From: Kiritimatiellia bacterium
GTDB lineage: Bacteria; Verrucomicrobiota; Kiritimatiellia; B70-G9
NCBI GenBank assembly: GCA_012961745.1
Contig: DTYT01000087.1
Coordinates: 1 to 9,166 of the forward strand
DNA: 9,166 nt
Direction of reading: 5' to 3'
The notes under the pieces are model-generated. The model searched no databases and was not told where the DNA came from. It was given only the letters and a program-made list of their open reading frames with translations. How positions within the stretch are numbered: position 1 is the stretch's first letter; the number at the start of each line of letters is the position of its first letter. This document shows, piece after piece, positions 1 to 6,495 of this stretch. The position numbers and the translations under genes are program-made.

Positions 1-594
1 CAGCGGCTCCACCGCACCGGAAAGCTGGCCGTACCAGAAACTCCGGCCGCGGCTGAGTCCCGCCCGGCGCAGTGGCAGGGAAACGGCCATGCCTTCGGGG
101 AAGTTCTGCAGCCCTATACCGAGAGCCAGGGCGATGGCGCCGGCCAGGGTGTAGCTGGGGTCACCGGCCGCGGCTGCGCCGAAGGCCACGCCGACCGCCA
201 GTCCTTCGGGGAAGTTATGGAGGGTGACTGCGATGACCATCAGCAGGGTACGGCGCCATGTGGTGGGTATGCCTTCCGGCGTGCCATGCGGGTCGTCAGG
301 ATGGATGTGAGGAAGAAACATATCTATGCTTCGTAGGCAGATCCCCCCAACGAGAAAACCGATGGCTGCCGGAAGCCATGCCAGGCGCCCGTAGGCACCC
401 CCCATTTCAATTGCCGGGATGAGCAGGGACCAGCAACTGGCGGCGATCATCACGCCGGCCGCGAAACCCAGCATGGCGTCGAGTAGGCGGCGGCCAGGCG
501 TGCGTACAAAGAAGACCGCTGCAGCCCCCAGCAAGGTCACCGCCCAGGTGAACATGGTGGCCAGCAAGGCCTGAATGACCGGGCTCAAGAGCAT
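1..594 (-). CDS. ZIP-family divalent metal transporter (C-terminus outside window)
   Basis: The minus strand is open from an ATG at 594 to the window edge, giving 198 residues of a membrane protein; ZupT-like proteins are usually about 250-280 residues, so the last part is missing. The two ZIP signature helices are clear: HNFPEG at residues 126-131 (TM4) and QNFPEG at 163-168 (TM5), whose His, Asn and Glu residues form the metal site in this family. The fragment ends in LSGAVEPL, which matches the start of the TM6 motif. Between TM3 and TM4 lies a short His/Asp-rich loop (PHIHPDDPHG, about 95-104), a typical metal-binding loop. Expected role: import of zinc or iron/manganese across the inner membrane; substrate cannot be told from sequence. 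No strong Shine-Dalgarno precedes the ATG. It follows rluD on the same strand after 85 bases and may have its own promoter. Confidence 0.9.
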   Translation of the reverse strand, partial: MLLSPVIQALLATMFTWAVTLLGAAAVFFVRTPGRRLLDAMLGFAAGVMIAASCWSLLIPAIEMGGAYGRLAWLPAAIGFLVGGICLRSIDMFLPHIHPDDPHGTPEGIPTTWRRTLLMVIAVTLHNFPEGLAVGVAFGAAAAGDPSYTLAGAIALALGIGLQNFPEGMAVSLPLRRAGLSRGRSFWYGQLSGAVEPL

Positions 595-627
595 GGTCCG
601 GACTTCACTGTGCACTCAGCTGCCGGT

Positions 628-657
628 ACTGTAACAGTCGGACGGGGCAACCGGCAA
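628..657 (-). promoter_or_regulatory. Candidate promoter with palindrome upstream of the ZIP transporter
   Basis: Read on the minus strand, TTGCCG (657-652) lies 18 bases before TACAGT (633-628); each matches four of six consensus positions. The -10 lies inside a perfect 11-base palindrome, ACTGTAACAGT (628-638), a possible operator. Flanking GCCGGT (622-627) and ACCGGC (650-655) also form an inverted repeat. All of this is in the gap between rluD and the transporter. Weak candidate, pattern match only. Confidence 0.3.
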
Positions 658-679
658 GAGAGTGCTTCGGGGGTGTGAT

Positions 680-1627
680 TCAGCCCCGGCCTTCCAAGCT
701 ACGGAGCCGGTCCAACAGTTGCCTCATGTCGCCGGTCACCGGAGCTTCCAAGGTCATTTCCCCGCCCTTGGGGTGCTCAAACCGTATCCTGAAGGAATGC
801 AGCATTTGGCGCTGTGCCTGGATATCGGTCTCCGGAACCCGTCGTCCGCCGTACTGCCGGTCGCCCAGAACCGGATGACCGCGCCAGGCGAGGTGTACCC
901 GTATCTGGTGAGTTCTGCCCGTGACCAGTCCAATCTCCAGGAGTGCGGCGATGTGGAAGTCCTCCAATACGGTATAACAGGTCTCCGCCCTTCTCCCCCG
1001 ACGGCTGCGGGTGCTCATTCTTTTTCGATCGCGCGGATGGCGGCCGATGGGGGCGCGAATGACGCCCTTGGCCGGCGAAGGGACGCCCCGAACCAATGCC
1101 AAATAGGTCTTACGGATGCGGCGGGTGCGGAACTGTAATGCCAGTGAATACAGGCTTCTCTCGTTCTTGGCGACGAGGATTATGCCGCTGGTATCCTTGT
1201 CCAGCCGGTGGACGATACCAGGACGCAAGGCGTCGCCGGGGAAATCGAGGTCGGGACAGTGATAAAGGACCGCGTTTACCAGCGTGTCGTCGCTGTGACC
1301 CGGAGCAGGGTGCACAACCAGACCCGGTGGCTTGTTTACAGCGATCAGGTCGGCATCCTCGTAGACGATATCCAGAGGGATCGGACACGGAGTCAACGCG
1401 CCTGCGGTTTCCGCGGGAGGCAGTCGGACGCTCACCACTTCTCCGCCGCGGACGAGGTAATGAGGGGTCTGGGTGCGTCCCTCTACCCGGACATGGTTTC
1501 CGCGAATCAGGCGCTGCCACCTGGAACGCGAGAAGCGCCGATCGGCCTTTGCCAGCCACACATCCAGACGCAGTCCCGCATCCGATGCGGGGACCCGGAG
1601 TTTCAGGGTGGCTTCATCCGGTACCAT
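680..1627 (-). CDS. rluD: RluD-type 23S rRNA pseudouridine synthase
   Basis: A 315-residue protein of the RluA/RluC/RluD family, which isomerises specific uridines of 23S rRNA to pseudouridine in the cytoplasm. Residues about 15-70 form an S4 RNA-binding domain (LRLDVWLAK, SRSRWQRLIR). The catalytic domain follows, with VNKPPGLVVHPAPG at about 97-110, the catalytic motif HRLDKDTSG at 140-148 (Asp143 aligns with the family's nucleophilic Asp) and GRTHQIRVHL at 237-246. The length is normal for RluD. The ATG at 1627 is preceded by a strong Shine-Dalgarno (GAGGAGG, about 1632-1638 read on the minus strand) that overlaps the stop codon of lgt, so the two genes are probably translationally coupled. 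S4 domain plus HRLDKDTSG favours RluD (or RluC) over RluA; the exact target uridines are inferred from the family only. Confidence 0.93.
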   Translation of the reverse strand: MVPDEATLKLRVPASDAGLRLDVWLAKADRRFSRSRWQRLIRGNHVRVEGRTQTPHYLVRGGEVVSVRLPPAETAGALTPCPIPLDIVYEDADLIAVNKPPGLVVHPAPGHSDDTLVNAVLYHCPDLDFPGDALRPGIVHRLDKDTSGIILVAKNERSLYSLALQFRTRRIRKTYLALVRGVPSPAKGVIRAPIGRHPRDRKRMSTRSRRGRRAETCYTVLEDFHIAALLEIGLVTGRTHQIRVHLAWRGHPVLGDRQYGGRRVPETDIQAQRQMLHSFRIRFEHPKGGEMTLEAPVTGDMRQLLDRLRSLEGRG

Positions 1628-1636
1628 CGGCCCTCC

Positions 1637-2413
1637 TCAGCGGCGAGACTCGGCGGGGCTTTCTGCGGCCTTCACGGAATCGCTTCCCGAGCGGCGCCAG
1701 ACCCGGAACAGCACAACCAGGCCGCTGGCGACCAGGAAAAGGCTGATCCATTGTGCCACGGTCAGGGGGCCGGCCCGCATCCGTTCGTCTCCGCGGATGA
1801 ATTCAAGCAGGAAACGGATGGGGGGGTATGCCAGCAGATATGCCGCGGTAGGCAGGCCCCGTGACGGGCGCCGCAGGTAGAGCCGCAGCAGCAGAAGGTA
1901 TATCATGATGTTGGCCAGGCTCTCGTACAACTGGGTGGGATGGCGATAGGCGCCCTGCATCCAGATCGCCCAGGGCAGACGGGCGACGGATCCGTAGCAG
2001 CAGCCGTTGAGGAAACATCCGATGCGGCCTATGGCATGGGCGAGGGGAAGACCGGTAAGGGTGAAGTCCGTCAGCTCGAGAACCGGCATCTGCCAGCGTC
2101 GCGACAGGATCAGAACCATGACGAACCCGCCGACAATGCCGCCGTAGAAAATCAGCCCCCCGTGGTCGATCCTCAGCATCTCCCACGGATCCTCGAGGTA
2201 GTATTGCAAGTTGGCCGCCACATAGTTCAAACGCGCTCCCAGCAGTCCGCCCAGAACCAGCCAGATCGCCAAGTCGGAGCCCCGGGAAGGAGACCAGCCT
2301 TTCCACCGTGCGAGAAGTGACCAGTGGGCACTGGCCGCCAGAAAGGCAAGGGCGCCCAGTACACCATACCAGTAGATTGCCTTCGCACCTATATGGAAGC
2401 AGATCGGATGCAC
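1637..2413 (-). CDS. lgt: Prolipoprotein diacylglyceryl transferase
   Basis: Inner-membrane enzyme that transfers diacylglycerol from phosphatidylglycerol to the lipobox cysteine of prolipoproteins, the first step of lipoprotein maturation. From the GTG at 2413 it is 258 residues, normal for Lgt. Hallmarks: the start VHPICF, typical of Lgt N-termini; HGGLIFYGG at 84-92 (His aligns with the essential His103 of E. coli); the signature GRIGCFLNGCCYG at about 129-141, whose Arg130 aligns with E. coli Arg143; HPTQLYES at 158-165; and FLLEFIRGDER near the end. Several hydrophobic segments run through the protein. I chose GTG 2413 because GGAG (2421-2424) sits seven bases upstream and because a start at the in-frame TTG 2473 would add a hydrophilic 20-residue tail uncommon in the family. 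It is the first gene of the leftward cluster and its stop overlaps the rluD ribosome binding site. Confidence 0.95.
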   Translation of the reverse strand: MHPICFHIGAKAIYWYGVLGALAFLAASAHWSLLARWKGWSPSRGSDLAIWLVLGGLLGARLNYVAANLQYYLEDPWEMLRIDHGGLIFYGGIVGGFVMVLILSRRWQMPVLELTDFTLTGLPLAHAIGRIGCFLNGCCYGSVARLPWAIWMQGAYRHPTQLYESLANIMIYLLLLRLYLRRPSRGLPTAAYLLAYPPIRFLLEFIRGDERMRAGPLTVAQWISLFLVASGLVVLFRVWRRSGSDSVKAAESPAESRR

Positions 2414-2429
2414 CCCGCCACTCCAACCA

Positions 2430-2489
2430 TCATCGCCATCCCGGTTGCTCCGCAGACCACCGCGTTTCCGCAACCCGATCCTGACGCAA
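2430..2489 (-). other. Possible short leader ORF upstream of lgt
   Basis: On the minus strand GGGAGGT (2503-2497), one of the better Shine-Dalgarno sequences in the window, stands seven bases before a TTG codon at 2489. That TTG opens a 19-codon reading frame (LRQDRVAETRWSAEQPGWR) ending in TGA at 2430, 17 bases before the lgt GTG and out of frame with it. It could be a leader peptide, or the site could be chance. No homologue is recognised. Confidence 0.2.
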
Positions 2490-2533
2490 TCCTTTTACCT
2501 CCCAACGGGCGGCGAGACAACAACGATCGCGAG

Positions 2534-2562
2534 CGTACATCTAAGTTGAACCGTGGTGTCAA
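2534..2562 (-). promoter_or_regulatory. Candidate promoter for lgt-rluD
   Basis: Minus strand TTGACA (2562-2557), a perfect -35 consensus, is followed after 17 bases by TGTACG (2539-2534), a weak -10 with three matches. Transcription would start near 2527, leaving a leader of about 115 bases before the lgt GTG. It overlaps the oppositely directed kinase promoter. Pattern-based inference. Confidence 0.4.
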
Positions 2563-2574
2563 CGGTCTTACACT
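2546..2574 (+). promoter_or_regulatory. Candidate promoter for the kinase operon
   Basis: TTGAAC (2546-2551) and TACACT (2569-2574) are separated by exactly 17 bases; each matches four of six sigma-70 consensus positions. A start near 2581 gives a leader of about 26 bases containing the AGGAG at 2590. Because the site covers the in-frame GTG at 2553, it also argues against that codon as the kinase start. Inverted repeats GTTGA/TCAAC (2545-2549 and 2559-2563) and ACCGT/ACGGT (2550-2554 and 2562-2566) lie inside it. Confidence 0.45.
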
Positions 2575-2589
2575 TAGGCTGGCGATCCC

Positions 2590-2594
2590 AGGAG
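2590..2594 (+). promoter_or_regulatory. Ribosome binding site that sets the kinase start
   Basis: AGGAG stands 12 bases before ATG 2607. The spacing is on the long side, but no other in-frame start (GTG 2553) has a comparable site, and the sequence between 2553 and 2606 looks like promoter and leader. Confidence 0.5.
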
Positions 2595-2606
2595 TACCTG
2601 CCGGTC

Positions 2607-5045
2607 ATGGATGATGTTCTCGAAATCGATGCCGAAAGGGTCGACAAGATAGTGTGTCGCGGATGCGGGGCGGTCTTGGATACGCGCCCGGTGCGGCCGC
2701 TGGAAAAGATTGCCTGCCCCAAGTGCGGGACCGGGAACTACGCGCCCCTTCGGATGGGTAATTTCCTTCTTCTGGAGCTGTTGGGCAAGGGTGGAATGGG
2801 GGCGGTCTACCGGGGCCTCGACGAGACCCTGGGACGCTACGTGGCCATCAAGGTGATGCGCCGTTCTCTGGCGGCGGATCGCCAGTTCGTCGAGAATTTC
2901 CTGCGGGAGGCACGGGCGGCGGCCGCGTTGAGCCATCTCAACGTGGTCCAGGTGTACTCCTGCGGCGAGTGGAGGGGGCAACCTTACATCGTCATGGAGC
3001 TGGTGGACGGGGGACGGCTGGACGAAGAGATTTCGAAAGGCGAGCCGATGGATGAGGTGCGGGCCCTCGAGATCGCCCTTGACGTGGCGGAGGGGCTCAG
3101 GGCGGCGTCGCAGATCGGATTGGTTCACGGCGATATCAAACCCGCCAACATTCTTTTCGATGCTCATGGCACCGGCAAGGTCGCCGATTTCGGACTGGCA
3201 CGGTTTGCACGACGGGAGCCGGACAGCAAGGAAATATGGGGCACGCCCTACTACATAGCCCCGGAAAAGGCACGCGGTCAGAAGACGGACCACCGGGCGG
3301 ATATCTACAGTCTCGGCGCAACGATATATCACGCCTTGGGGGCCAAACCGCCGTTCGAAGGCGAGACGGCCACGGATGTTGTCCTCGCGCGCCTGAAGAA
3401 TCCGGCTATCGGCCTGCGCGTGCTTCGGCCGTCACTTCAGCCGGAAACCGCTGACGTGGTGGCCAGGATGCTCGAGGCCGACCCGTTCATGCGCTACCCG
3501 ACGTACGAGTCCCTCATTGCCGACCTGCGAGAGGCGCTACGCATCGCCAAGCAGCAGAGTCGCGGATCCCCTGCGGCCAGGAGGCGCGCGCGCACCAACA
3601 TGATAGTGGCGGTGGGCATACCCGTAATGCTTGTACTGGGGGTTTCGTCGGCGGTTGTCATCAGCCTGATTCAACTTCACCGGGGTCGGAAGAGTAAACC
3701 GGAGCACAAACCTGCGGTACGGGTGGTGGCGCGCCATCCGCGGGCCCCGGCGCCGCCCGGGAAAGAAAAGGGGGTGGCGGCGACCTTGGATCCGTTCTCC
3801 GATGACGCGGTCGGGACGATTGAAGAGGCGGCCACGCTGTTGCTGCACGGCAAGTGCCTGGCGGCGGAAGAAAGATTGCAGCGACTGTATGATTCACTTC
3901 CGGAGACCGACATGGGAAGGCTGTGGATCCGGCTTTTCCAGACTCTTACCTGCATCTGTGATCGCAGGCAGGCTGCCGCGGGTGTCTACGTGAATGAGAT
4001 CGAGCGGGCTCAACTTCAGGAGACCGAAAAGCGGCATCCGGCGCTCTTCGTGCGGACCGCCGTCGCCTATCTCCTGGGAAAGGGCAACGACGCCTGGTTA
4101 TTCGTCGAGGCTTCCCGCTGGCCGGCCTGGATCAGGGATCTGGCGGAATTCCTGGCGGGCGCGCGTAATCTGAAGAACGGGAGCCTGAGGGCCGCACGCA
4201 AACACCTCACAAACTACATCCGCCGGGAGCATGAGGAACACACCTGGGTCTACGCCTGGCGCGACGTGGCTGATGAATGGCTGGGGCAGATCGCTTACTA
4301 CGAGGAGTTGCAGGAGGAGTTCCGCGCGTCGCTCAACGCGGGTGAACTGGAAAAGGCGCAGCGCCTGTGGAATGCCGCACGCCAGAAGCTGGGAGTTTTC
4401 CTGAAGCCCTTTCTTTCCGGGTTGGAGGACAGCTTGCAGGTGGCCCGCAGGAAACACCGGGAAGAGCAGGAAAAGGTCGCCCTGTTGAAACGACAGGAGC
4501 AGCTTCAGGCCGATCTTGACATTCTTGACCGAATTCGTACGGAGAACCTCCCCCTGGTGAGATCCTATGAGTATGAAGCTGCCGCGCGACGGTTGAGACA
4601 GGTTCGAGACCGCCTCCGTACCGAGGAAGGCAGGGCAGCCTTCAAGGTGTTGCTGGAGTGCTATGACCGCATGCAGGCCGTCCGGAGAATGATCATTTCC
4701 TCTGTAAGGCAGGAGCCTTTTACTGCGCGTACCGCGGACATGAAGGGGCCGATCGTGGATGCCGGTGAGGACGGTCTTCTGGTTGCGGTTGGCGCATACG
4801 GGAAGTTCCTGCGTCAGTGGGAGAAGGTCCCGCTGAGCGTGTTGGTGGAGATGGCCGACTACTACTCGGGAAAGGAAGGCGATGTCAGCCGGAAAGCCGA
4901 TCGCAGGTTGTCGGTCGCAGTGTTGTGCTACATGCACGGGTGGTTCAAGGCGGCTGCCAGGTATGCCAGTGTCGTGGCCGAGACGGATCCGAAATGGCGG
5001 ACCACGATCAGACGGCTCATGCCCGGCATCCTGGAGGCGCGCTGA
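2607..5045 (+). CDS. Transmembrane Hanks-type Ser/Thr protein kinase with N-terminal zinc ribbon
   Basis: An 812-residue receptor-like kinase. Residues 17-40 form a zinc ribbon (C17-x2-C20-x16-C37-x2-C40). The PknB-type kinase domain spans about 52-318: glycine loop GKGGMG (60-65), Lys82 in VAIK, Glu101 of helix C, catalytic loop HGDIKPANIL (Asp176, Lys178, Asn181), DFG (194-196), GTPYYIAPE (212-220) and Asp232. The Arg of the usual HRD is Gly175, so this is a non-RD kinase, probably not controlled by classic activation-loop phosphorylation; the catalytic residues are all present. One membrane helix follows at about 332-355, then some 455 residues, probably outside the inner membrane, mostly helical, with a charged coiled coil near 610-660 and TPR-like stretches but no domain I can name. 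The gene heads a tight set with a NusG paralogue and a FkbM methyltransferase, which suggests a role in surface-glycan or envelope control. Substrates are unknown. Confidence 0.93.
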   Translation: MDDVLEIDAERVDKIVCRGCGAVLDTRPVRPLEKIACPKCGTGNYAPLRMGNFLLLELLGKGGMGAVYRGLDETLGRYVAIKVMRRSLAADRQFVENFLREARAAAALSHLNVVQVYSCGEWRGQPYIVMELVDGGRLDEEISKGEPMDEVRALEIALDVAEGLRAASQIGLVHGDIKPANILFDAHGTGKVADFGLARFARREPDSKEIWGTPYYIAPEKARGQKTDHRADIYSLGATIYHALGAKPPFEGETATDVVLARLKNPAIGLRVLRPSLQPETADVVARMLEADPFMRYPTYESLIADLREALRIAKQQSRGSPAARRRARTNMIVAVGIPVMLVLGVSSAVVISLIQLHRGRKSKPEHKPAVRVVARHPRAPAPPGKEKGVAATLDPFSDDAVGTIEEAATLLLHGKCLAAEERLQRLYDSLPETDMGRLWIRLFQTLTCICDRRQAAAGVYVNEIERAQLQETEKRHPALFVRTAVAYLLGKGNDAWLFVEASRWPAWIRDLAEFLAGARNLKNGSLRAARKHLTNYIRREHEEHTWVYAWRDVADEWLGQIAYYEELQEEFRASLNAGELEKAQRLWNAARQKLGVFLKPFLSGLEDSLQVARRKHREEQEKVALLKRQEQLQADLDILDRIRTENLPLVRSYEYEAAARRLRQVRDRLRTEEGRAAFKVLLECYDRMQAVRRMIISSVRQEPFTARTADMKGPIVDAGEDGLLVAVGAYGKFLRQWEKVPLSVLVEMADYYSGKEGDVSRKADRRLSVAVLCYMHGWFKAAARYASVVAETDPKWRTTIRRLMPGILEAR

Positions 5046-5055
5046 TTGGCTGTTT

Positions 5056-5643
5056 ATGTCTAGAACCGCGATGCACCCGAACCCCCGATATCCGAATCAT
5101 CTCCAGTTCCATGAACTGGAAGCCCGGGCCGAGGACATGATTCCCGAGCCCGCTCCCGGCATGTCATGGGTTGTGGCGCATACCCGCCCCCGCTGCGAGA
5201 AGAAGCTCGTGAACTTCTGCCGACTGCACTCCGTTCATAGTTACTTGCCTCTCCTGGAAACCGCTCACCGCTACGGAGGACGGGTGCGGCGGTTCAGCAA
5301 GCCTCTTTTCTCAGGCTACGTTTTCGCACTCACCGGGGTCCGGGCCAAGACCCTGTTGCGTCAGAACCGCTACGTGGCGAACCTGCTGGAAACATCCCGT
5401 CAAGCTGAGCTGGTACTGCAGCTGCGCGATATATGTAAGGCCCTGCTGGCGGGTAGGATGGTACAGGTGGAAGAGTACTTCGAGTGCGGAAGACGGGTCC
5501 GGATCGTAGGGGGGCCGCTGAAGGGCGTTGAGGGGGTGATCATACGCCGCCGGAATGAGACGCGGGTTCTGCTGAAGGTGGACTTGATCCGCCAGGCCAT
5601 ATCCGTGGAGGTGAACACTGCGGATTTGATGTCCGCCGAGTAG
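5056..5643 (+). CDS. NusG-family specialised transcription elongation factor (RfaH/UpxY-like)
   Basis: Up to 195 residues. A NusG N-terminal (NGN) domain starts at W38 (SWVVAHTRPRCEKK) and includes the family pattern KPLFSGYVF, which binds the RNA polymerase clamp. A KOW domain begins near residue 145 (CGRRVRIVGGPLKGVEG). Specialised NusG paralogues of this type (RfaH, UpxY, LoaP) bind elongating polymerase and suppress termination, typically in long polysaccharide operons; that role is inferred from the family and the context. The start is uncertain: ATG 5056 follows the kinase stop by 10 bases but its best Shine-Dalgarno (GGAGG, 5033-5037, inside the kinase gene) is 18 bases away; ATG 5071 and ATG 5137 (168 residues, RfaH-sized) are alternatives. 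I kept 5056 because the EARAEDMIPEP stretch before the core resembles N-terminal extensions of NusG-like proteins in related bacteria. It is nine bases ahead of the next gene. Confidence 0.9.
   Translation: MSRTAMHPNPRYPNHLQFHELEARAEDMIPEPAPGMSWVVAHTRPRCEKKLVNFCRLHSVHSYLPLLETAHRYGGRVRRFSKPLFSGYVFALTGVRAKTLLRQNRYVANLLETSRQAELVLQLRDICKALLAGRMVQVEEYFECGRRVRIVGGPLKGVEGVIIRRRNETRVLLKVDLIRQAISVEVNTADLMSAE
5102..5120 (+). repeat. 19-base perfect inverted repeat
   Basis: TCCAGTTC and GAACTGGA are exact complements with CAT between them. The repeat lies just after the kinase gene and either in the leader of the NusG-like gene (if ATG 5137 is used) or in its first codons (if 5056 or 5071 is used). It could be a tight RNA hairpin or an operator half-site pair; no function is shown. 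Confidence 0.6.
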
Positions 5644-5652
5644 AGGGGTGCA

Positions 5653-6468
5653 ATGTCGGGATCGAGTCATCCCCTGAAGGCCCGGTTGCGGAGGCTGTTG
5701 CCGGAACGCATCCTGTACGCGCTGCGCTGGCTACGGGATCCATTCCTGTTGAGGTGGTTGCCGGCGGAGAAATGGCCGCCGTGGATCGCCGCCGCGCGGG
5801 TAATCAGACCCGGCGATGCGGTGGTCGACGTCGGAGCGAACATCGGATTCGTCGCCAAGATCTTCTCGGAGATGGTGGGGCCGACGGGACTGGTAGTGGC
5901 GATCGAGCCGGTGCCGGCCACCTACCGGCTCCTGGTGCACAACCTGAAATGGTTGGGGATCCGGAACGTGGTTGCATTATGCCGGGCTGCGGGCGCGGAG
6001 CGGGAGACGGTCGACATGGTGATGCCAACCCGGGAAGACGGCCACGTGGACATATACCTCAGCCGCGTGGTCAAGAGCGGCGAGTGTGTATCGAGGGGGC
6101 ACCGGCTGAAGGTGCCGGCGAAGCCCCTGGACGATCTGGTGGCCGAAGCCCGTGTCGACCGGCCGATATCGCTGGTCAAGATAGATGTGGAAGGAAGCGA
6201 GGTGGACGTGATCCGGGGAGCGCGGCGTTTACTGGAGACCCACCGCCCGGCCTTGGTGGTCGAAACCAGTGGAGCGCTCTGCGAGGCGGACAGTAACCTG
6301 GGAAGGCTACACCGCTTGCTTGTCGATCTCGGGTATCGTTCATACCGCCTCCAGGAATCCGCTTTGACACCCCTTCCGGTGGATCAGAGCTTGTCGGAGG
6401 ACGTATTGTTCCTTTGCCGGCCACCCGCCACATGCCGCGGCATCCACTCTTCTTCCGGCCGCGGTTGA
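5653..6468 (+). CDS. FkbM-family SAM-dependent methyltransferase
   Basis: A 271-residue Rossmann-fold methyltransferase. Motif I, VVDVGANIG, is at 57-65 and binds S-adenosylmethionine; the acidic residue after strand 2 is Glu85 in AIEPVP; the FkbM signature VKIDVEGSEVDVIRGA begins near 175 (Asp178, Glu180, Glu183); EDVLFL near the C-terminus matches the usual end of the domain. FkbM enzymes O-methylate sugar or other hydroxyl groups and are common in exopolysaccharide and O-antigen loci, so methylation of a surface glycan is the likely job, but the acceptor is not predictable. The ATG is preceded by GAGGGG (5643-5648) four bases upstream, overlapping the end of the NusG-like gene, so it belongs to that operon. 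The last 16 or so residues (rich in Ser, Arg and Gly) lie beyond the conserved domain and look unconstrained. Confidence 0.92.
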   Translation: MSGSSHPLKARLRRLLPERILYALRWLRDPFLLRWLPAEKWPPWIAAARVIRPGDAVVDVGANIGFVAKIFSEMVGPTGLVVAIEPVPATYRLLVHNLKWLGIRNVVALCRAAGAERETVDMVMPTREDGHVDIYLSRVVKSGECVSRGHRLKVPAKPLDDLVAEARVDRPISLVKIDVEGSEVDVIRGARRLLETHRPALVVETSGALCEADSNLGRLHRLLVDLGYRSYRLQESALTPLPVDQSLSEDVLFLCRPPATCRGIHSSSGRG

Positions 6469-6495
6469 TGGCGTCTTGTGCTCCTTGTCCCAGGG

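Noticed and set aside
1208..1864. 218-codon plus-strand frame over rluD and the end of lgt
   Set aside because: It spans two strongly supported minus-strand genes and has no family signature.
2414..2473. TTG start giving a 278-residue Lgt
   Set aside because: The extra 20 residues are hydrophilic and unusual for Lgt, while GTG 2413 has a well-placed GGAG and begins with the typical VHPICF.
2553..2606. Upstream GTG start for the kinase
   Set aside because: It lies within the candidate promoter, has no ribosome binding site and adds 18 residues without similarity to kinase N-termini.
2574..3332. 252-codon open frame on the minus strand inside the kinase gene
   Set aside because: It is a shadow of the kinase domain, whose motifs are all in the plus frame; the minus product shows no recognisable family and crosses the promoter region.
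4098..4937. 279-codon open frame on the minus strand inside the kinase C-terminal region
   Set aside because: High GC content leaves long antisense frames; the plus frame continues the kinase without a break and the antisense product has no recognisable motif.
6432..6443. Perfect palindrome ATGCCGCGGCAT near the end of the FkbM gene
   Set aside because: It lies in coding sequence, is GC-rich and self-complementary by simple composition, and lacks a T-run or partner copy.
6469..6495. Bidirectional terminator between the convergent FkbM gene and the glycosyltransferase remnant
   Set aside because: No hairpin of useful length followed by T residues on either strand.
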